Positions 53,174 to 57,386 of a stretch of 57,386 nt of DNA are shown piece after piece. The DNA is taken from positions 1 to 57,386 of the forward strand of contig JAHABC010000014.1 of assembly GCA_018376535.1 (NCBI GenBank), given 5' to 3'. This DNA comes from Ruminococcus sp. Its GTDB lineage: Bacteria; Bacillota; Clostridia; Oscillospirales; Ruminococcaceae. Under the pieces are notes generated by a model. It searched no databases. It saw nothing but the letters and a program-made list of their open reading frames with translations, and was not told the DNA's origin. Position numbers and translations under genes: made by a program. Numbering within the stretch: the stretch's first letter is position 1; every line of letters begins with the position of its first letter.

Positions 53174-53185
53174 AGGAGAGATTTT

Positions 53186-54565
53186 ATGGAAAACATCAAT
53201 CAAAAAGACAAAATGAGAAGTATGCCCGTAAAAAAACTAATTTTATCAATGGGCATACCTATGGTTCTATCCATGATGTTACAAGCCGTATACAACATCG
53301 TGGATAGTGCATTTGTTTCTAACATTCAAGATACTGGCGAATTGGCTTTAAATGCTCTAACTTTAGCCTTTCCACTACAATTGCTAATAGTGGCTATAGG
53401 AATAGGTACTGGTGTAGGTTGTAATGCATTACTATCCAAGAGTTTAGGACAAGGAAACATCGAAAAAGCAAGTAAAGTCGCAGGTAATGGAATGTTCTTA
53501 GCATTGATTATATACATAATATTCTTGATATTTGGTATATTTGGAACTGATTTATATATAAGCTCTCAAACTAAGAACCCTATAATCAGTAAGATGGCTA
53601 TAGACTATCTAAAAGTATGTTGTATAGCATCATTTGGAATAATATTCTTTTCCATATTTGAAAAGTTACTCCAAGGAACAGGACACTCAATGTATTCTAC
53701 AATAGCACAAATAGTAGGTGCTGTAATCAACGTTATACTAGACCCTATTATGATTTATGGTTATTTTGGTTGTCCAAAATTGGAAGTAAAAGGTGCTGCA
53801 TATGCTACCGTAATTGGACAAATAGCATCTTTCATACTAGCTTTGATATTCCACTTTAAAGTTAATACAAACATATCCAATGGATTAAAATACATAAAAC
53901 CATCAGCAATCATTATAAAACAGATATACGCTATTGGATTACCTGCTATTATATCACAAGCGTTACTATCCATTATGACATATGCTCTTAATATAATACT
54001 TGTATCTGTAGATGAGGCTCTTGTAACTGCCTATGGATTGTACTATAAAATTCAACAGTTTATACTATTTGCAGGTTTTGGACTTCGTGATGCTATTACT
54101 CCAATAATTTCATTCAGCCATGGCATGGAAGATAAAAAGCGTATCGATGATGGTATAAAGTTCGGAATGGTATACACTATAGCAATAATGTCCTTTGGAT
54201 TAATATTAGTGGAAATTCTAGCGATACCTTTTTCAAACGTATTCGGTTTATCTGGAGTAACTCAACAGTACTGTATAAGTGCAATGAGAATAGTATCCAT
54301 TAGTTTTATATTTGCAGGAATGAATATAACATATCAAGGTATATTCCAAGCATTAAACGGAGGAATACAATCATTGATAGTATCAGTATGTAGGCAATTC
54401 ATATTTGTAATACCTATAGCATGGATTTTTTCTTTAATAGCAAAACATTCTTTAGACCTATCGTGGCTTATTTGGACTACTTTTATCATAGCTGAAACAA
54501 TATCGGTGATAATCGCTCACATTTTAATGAAAAGATTATATAACAAAGAAGTAAACGACATCTAG
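53186..54565 (+). CDS. MATE-family efflux transporter
   Basis: 459 residues, usual MATE length, with about 12 membrane helices in two homologous halves. Conserved segments include SMGIPMVLSMMLQAVYNIVDSAFV at the start, a typical MATE opening, and GLPAIISQALLSIMTYALNI at the start of the second half. It exports drugs or organic cations using sodium or proton gradients. Expression is probably controlled by the terminator hairpin in its leader. Confidence 0.92.
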   Translation: MENINQKDKMRSMPVKKLILSMGIPMVLSMMLQAVYNIVDSAFVSNIQDTGELALNALTLAFPLQLLIVAIGIGTGVGCNALLSKSLGQGNIEKASKVAGNGMFLALIIYIIFLIFGIFGTDLYISSQTKNPIISKMAIDYLKVCCIASFGIIFFSIFEKLLQGTGHSMYSTIAQIVGAVINVILDPIMIYGYFGCPKLEVKGAAYATVIGQIASFILALIFHFKVNTNISNGLKYIKPSAIIIKQIYAIGLPAIISQALLSIMTYALNIILVSVDEALVTAYGLYYKIQQFILFAGFGLRDAITPIISFSHGMEDKKRIDDGIKFGMVYTIAIMSFGLILVEILAIPFSNVFGLSGVTQQYCISAMRIVSISFIFAGMNITYQGIFQALNGGIQSLIVSVCRQFIFVIPIAWIFSLIAKHSLDLSWLIWTTFIIAETISVIIAHILMKRLYNKEVNDI

Positions 54566-54586
54566 TATTGCAGATGGATAATTTTA

Positions 54587-54615
54587 TTGACAAAATATCG
54601 ATTGTATTGTAAAAT
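54587..54615 (+). promoter_or_regulatory. Sigma-A promoter of hpt
   Basis: TTGACA (54587-54592), 17 bp, TAAAAT (54610-54615). The leader is ~27 nt with the ribosome site GAGGTGA. Confidence 0.65.
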
Positions 54616-54648
54616 ATCCTTATGAAGTATATTATCATGAGGTGAATT

Positions 54649-55188
54649 ATGAATACAAATGAAATAAACGACAAAATCAAGAAGATTTTAATATCTGAAG
54701 AAGAAATTAAATCCAAAATTACAGAAGTAGGAAAACAACTTTCTAAACAGTATGACGGAAAACCACTTCTTTTAGTGAGTATCTTAAAAGGAGCGTTCAT
54801 ATTCCTAGCAGATTTAAGCCGTGCTATACAAATACCTTGTGAAATAGGTTTTATGTCGGCTAAGAGTTATTACAATGGAACATCATCTAGTGGAAAAGTT
54901 ACCATAACTATGGACTTATCACAAGATATAAGTAACTATCATGTAATAATTGTTGAAGATATTATCGATACTGGAAGAACTCTTAAAGATGTAATAAACA
55001 TATTAAAATCAAGAAATCCATTATCATTGCAAGTTGTAACCCTACTAGATAAACCTAGCAGAAGATTAGTAGAATTAAATGCAGATATCTCTCTATTTAC
55101 TATCCCAGATTTATTCGTAGTAGGTTATGGTTTGGATTGTGCAGAATATTATAGAAATCTGCCATATATAGCTGAATATAAAGAATAA
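54649..55188 (+). CDS. hpt: Hypoxanthine phosphoribosyltransferase
   Basis: 179 residues, standard length. PRPP-binding motif VIIVEDIIDTGRT, N-terminal VSILKGAFIFLADL, and the C-terminal FVVGYGLDCAEYYRNLPYIA that contacts the purine. It salvages hypoxanthine and guanine to IMP and GMP in the cytosol. Its stop codon is 2 bp before a dockerin-gene remnant. Confidence 0.95.
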   Translation: MNTNEINDKIKKILISEEEIKSKITEVGKQLSKQYDGKPLLLVSILKGAFIFLADLSRAIQIPCEIGFMSAKSYYNGTSSSGKVTITMDLSQDISNYHVIIVEDIIDTGRTLKDVINILKSRNPLSLQVVTLLDKPSRRLVELNADISLFTIPDLFVVGYGLDCAEYYRNLPYIAEYKE

Positions 55189-55190
55189 AT

Positions 55191-55379
55191 GGCACTGTTA
55201 TTGCTAAAGAAATAGAAATCAATGCTGATAGTGTAAATTTCAATATAATTCAATTCAATACAGATACTACTAAGAGTTTATCACGTTTTCAATTATTCTT
55301 GGCTGATATTTTCTATGATAATAAGGTTAATATAGCTGATTTAATAATTATGAAAAAAAAGATTTTAGGAATAATTTAG
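55191..55379 (+). pseudogene. 3' remnant of a secreted dockerin gene
   Basis: A 63-codon open frame without a usable start, beginning just after hpt. It encodes GTVIAKEIEINADSVNFNII, the end of a choice-of-anchor/adhesin-like domain, and then VNIADLIIMKKKILG, a dockerin second half with the first calcium repeat eroded (FLADIFYDNK). The 5' part and signal peptide are absent. It is most likely the leftover of a deletion that joined the 3' end of a dockerin gene to hpt. Confidence 0.65.
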
Positions 55380-55390
55380 AGGTAAAAAAA

Positions 55391-55705
55391 ATGTTTGAAT
55401 ATATTTTTAGTGTTTATGACCCAGTATTTGTTACAGTAGATACTGTCTTTATGTATGGTCAAGGCGAAAATAAACTTATGCCAGGTGATAAAATACAAAT
55501 AGAAGCTATTGGATATTTATCTGGTATAGCTGCAGCTGACGGACTTATTTATGCTGGTAGAACCACTGACGGTGATTATATTTATAAAGGTGGTTGTAGC
55601 CATGTGGATTCTTATGTATTAGCAATAAGACGACGCTCTAAGTTCTACCCTTTATTAAAAACTTTGAAAAAAAATGAATGGAAGAAAAAATGGTCATGGA
55701 AATAA
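55391..55705 (+). CDS. Small protein of unknown function
   Basis: 104 residues; the ATG follows GAGGT at 8 bases. Beta-rich start (EYIFSVYDPVFVTVDTVFMY), a glycine-containing middle (LSGIAAADGLIYAGRTTDGDYIYKGG) and a basic, Trp-ending tail (KNEWKKKWSWK). No signal peptide or membrane helix. I do not recognise a family. It lies 11 bp after the dockerin remnant and may be an intact gene or part of the same rearranged block. Confidence 0.55.
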   Translation: MFEYIFSVYDPVFVTVDTVFMYGQGENKLMPGDKIQIEAIGYLSGIAAADGLIYAGRTTDGDYIYKGGCSHVDSYVLAIRRRSKFYPLLKTLKKNEWKKKWSWK

Positions 55706-55900
55706 TAAAGTTTATATAAAGACCATCAAGAATACCTCTATTTCTTAGATGAAAAATAAATTGCATTCTAAACATTGAAAAACTAAAAATAATTTTTTAG
55801 CAAAAAATATTATTTTCTTGGAATCAATTGCATAACAACAACTATGATACCCTATTAATTTTAAGATAATATGAATAAATAATCTGAGAGTATCATAAAG

Positions 55901-55929
55901 AAAATCCTTACTTTAAGTAAGGATTTTTT
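55901..55929. terminator. Bidirectional terminator before DUF1015 gene end
   Basis: A 13-bp perfect stem AAAATCCTTACTT / AAGTAAGGATTTT with T-runs on both strands. It lies between converging genes; 55706-55900 has no other feature. Confidence 0.8.
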
Positions 55930-55932
55930 ATT

Positions 55933-57198
55933 TTAAACTATTGCACGACATTCCATGTAGAACCTTTTATCTTCAGCGTGTCCCATGGAAAAAGTTTTTC
56001 TAGGTAAAGAACCATCTTTTATAACAGTTGGAAAGAGTTCACTCTTAAGCATATCTGGAAGTATAAAGCCTATACTGTTGCTATTCTTAGATAGCTTAAA
56101 TATAGCATCTTTACCATGAATATAGTCTATACTGCCACTGTTAGATTTCAAATAATCATCTAAAAATGATTGCAAACTTCCAACAGTTAAATTGGATATA
56201 GGATTTTTAATATACAAAGTATTTTCCACACCATCTACAACGTATGAGAACTTTTGCATATCGCTTGAACCCTCTTTAGATGTCTTTAAAACATCGTTCA
56301 TTTTAGATAACAAATCACTAACATTTACATTAGATACTATTCTATGAATGGCTTCAAATTCAAGGGCATCACTATGTAGATTAACTATCTCAATTAGAGC
56401 GTATCTTGATGGGTGATTAGATAAATCCACATTAGGATTTTCTCTTTTTAAGCGTTCATAATTTTCCTTAGCAGTAGCTAAAGAATGGTTGCCATCGCCC
56501 ATAGCATATAGTAGAACCTCATCTTTAGGTAGATTATACTTTTTACTATTTTGTTCCAATAGATTATATAAAGCATCATCAATTTGATTTTGTAACTCTA
56601 AACTGTCTATTAGATATCCTGTAATATGGCCACTATTTTTCATTAAATCGGTATCATATAGTTTTTTTAGAGAACTTTTTTTATCTGCTATAGGTTCTAT
56701 GACAGTTTTAGAAGTATCATCTATTAAAATCATAATATGAGTTAATTCAATAGGAGCATCTTTTCTAACTTTTAGACGAGGAGGTATTCTTTCGATAACA
56801 GTCGCTTCTGTAGCTCTAACTTGTGATGTACTTCCCTTATTGTAATCATACTTTTCCAAATCGATTTTACCCACAAGACCACAACGTTTTTTACCATCAC
56901 TTTGAATACGTTCAACATATACAAAGCTATTTTTATATTCCACTAATACATTATCTTGTAGATACTCTTTCATATTACTATTTATATTTTTAATTCTTTG
57001 ATTACAATTATCATCATTAAGATATACTTCTGGAAGTATTAAATTTATAGTAGATTTTTCTCCATTAGATATATTTTCAACATCTTTCCAATAATCGAGT
57101 TCATAAGTAAATTGGTCACAAGCAATGACACTCCATTTTTGAATATCGATATTTTTATTTGGCAACAGAATATTCGCAGTTTCAAAAGCAGTTTTCAT
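55933..57198 (-). CDS. DUF1015 family protein
   Basis: 421 residues from the ATG at 57198 (AAAGGA 9 bases before; the spacer is the palindrome ACTGTACAGT). Typical DUF1015 features: NILLPNKNIDIQKWSVIACD at the start, VRATEATVIERIPPR and LLYAMGDGNHSLATAKENYE. The family is widespread in anaerobes and uncharacterised, often near serine or 2-hydroxyacid metabolism genes. No such neighbour is visible here. It has its own consensus promoter. Confidence 0.85.
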   Translation of the reverse strand: MKTAFETANILLPNKNIDIQKWSVIACDQFTYELDYWKDVENISNGEKSTINLILPEVYLNDDNCNQRIKNINSNMKEYLQDNVLVEYKNSFVYVERIQSDGKKRCGLVGKIDLEKYDYNKGSTSQVRATEATVIERIPPRLKVRKDAPIELTHIMILIDDTSKTVIEPIADKKSSLKKLYDTDLMKNSGHITGYLIDSLELQNQIDDALYNLLEQNSKKYNLPKDEVLLYAMGDGNHSLATAKENYERLKRENPNVDLSNHPSRYALIEIVNLHSDALEFEAIHRIVSNVNVSDLLSKMNDVLKTSKEGSSDMQKFSYVVDGVENTLYIKNPISNLTVGSLQSFLDDYLKSNSGSIDYIHGKDAIFKLSKNSNSIGFILPDMLKSELFPTVIKDGSLPRKTFSMGHAEDKRFYMECRAIV

Positions 57199-57231
57199 AC
57201 TGTACAGTCCTTTCATGAATAGTATGAACTT

Positions 57232-57260
57232 ATTATAACACATATAATTTTGAATGTCAA
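57232..57260 (-). promoter_or_regulatory. Perfect-consensus promoter of DUF1015 gene
   Basis: Minus strand TTGACA (57255-57260), 17 bp, TATAAT (57232-57237), with TGT before the -10. Confidence 0.8.
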
Positions 57261-57272
57261 AAAATAAACCTA

Positions 57273-57386
57273 CTATTTAAACTTATTCTTATTAGATTTT
57301 TTTATTTGATATCTTTTATTTTTATTACCTTTCCTAGTATTGTATTTCGATTGTATAGTTATTTTTTGTATCCCTTTAAACTTATT
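57273..57386 (-). CDS. Lys-rich C-terminal end of an unknown protein (partial)
   Basis: The frame is open from the window edge for 37 codons and stops with TAG at 57273-57275. The tail is strongly basic (NTRKGNKNKRYQIKKSNKNK) and ends in NKFK, with NKFKG also at the edge. Basic tails like this occur on RNA- or DNA-binding proteins, but nothing more can be said. It lies upstream of the DUF1015 promoter on the same strand. Confidence 0.4.
   Translation of the reverse strand, partial: NKFKGIQKITIQSKYNTRKGNKNKRYQIKKSNKNKFK

Noticed and set aside
53112..53185. Known riboswitch before the MATE gene
   Set aside because: MATE genes are sometimes preceded by riboswitches, but the leader begins two bases before the terminator stem, leaving no aptamer.
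55191..55379. Translation from the ATG at 55189 as a new small gene
   Set aside because: That ATG is out of frame with the dockerin-like sequence and reaches a stop quickly; no ribosome site serves the dockerin frame.
1..57386. CRISPR arrays, rRNA, tRNA, insertion sequences, prophage
   Set aside because: No regularly spaced repeats, transposase or integrase reading frames, or recognisable structural RNA were found on reading through.

Overview
The window is AT-rich, uses standard bacterial codons with frequent TTG starts behind strong Shine-Dalgarno sites, and carries many secreted proteins ending in type I dockerin repeats. Together with Wadjet, MATE, DUF6110/P-type ATPase and Clostridia-style zinc-ribbon proteins, this points to an anaerobic gut or rumen Firmicute of the Ruminococcus/Oscillospiraceae kind. 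Species assignment is inference only. No rRNA, tRNA, CRISPR array or transposase was seen.

Layout. 1-1670: end of a probable regulator, then a small zinc-ribbon membrane-protein operon. 1755-2531: a cytidine-deaminase-fold protein. 2668-4974: amino-acid ABC transporter with fused binding protein and permease. 5240-7792: secreted zinc metallopeptidase with a ricin-type domain. 7966-10307: DUF6110 plus heavy-metal P-type ATPase. 10361-16360: two secreted dockerin proteins and a GT8 glycosyltransferase. 16513-18066: ABC-F ATPase. 18176-20464: an unknown (possibly ADP-ribosyltransferase-like) protein and an HTH protein, divergent from a Ser/Thr kinase. 20468-22963: M6 metalloprotease with dockerin. 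23361-29707: complete Wadjet jetABCD. 29970-31652: SulP transporter. 31701-40556: sulfate uptake and activation (sbp-cysTWA-aprAB, divergent from cysDN). 40745-44166: degenerate kinase followed by an FeFe-hydrogenase-like sensor. 44494-47480: MacB/FtsX-type ABC exporter. 47558-49820: sugar-binding lipoprotein plus membrane GGDEF protein. 50124-52860: deaminase-fold protein plus a second degenerate kinase. 53186-55188: MATE exporter and hpt. 55191-55379: a dockerin-gene remnant. 55391-57386: a small unknown gene, a DUF1015 protein, and the end of a Lys-rich protein.

How the parts fit. Sulfate enters through Sbp-CysTWA, is activated to APS by CysDN and is probably reduced by an AprAB-type reductase; both divergent promoters carry a shared 11-bp motif just past the predicted start site, as expected for one repressor. 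The dockerin proteins suggest a cohesin-based extracellular complex. The most novel-looking content is a signalling family: two kinase-fold proteins with a zinc ribbon and an FHA-like tail that have lost catalytic residues, one paired with a deaminase-fold protein carrying VSQY repeats and one paired with a hydrogenase-like sensor whose H-cluster cysteines persist while the proton-relay cysteine is replaced by proline. A second deaminase-fold paralogue stands alone at the left end.

Twenty sigma-A-type promoters could be read by eye, all with exactly 17 bp between the boxes. A 15-bp perfect hairpin with a nine-T tract lies between promoter and ribosome site of the MATE gene and looks like an attenuator or a short RNA gene.
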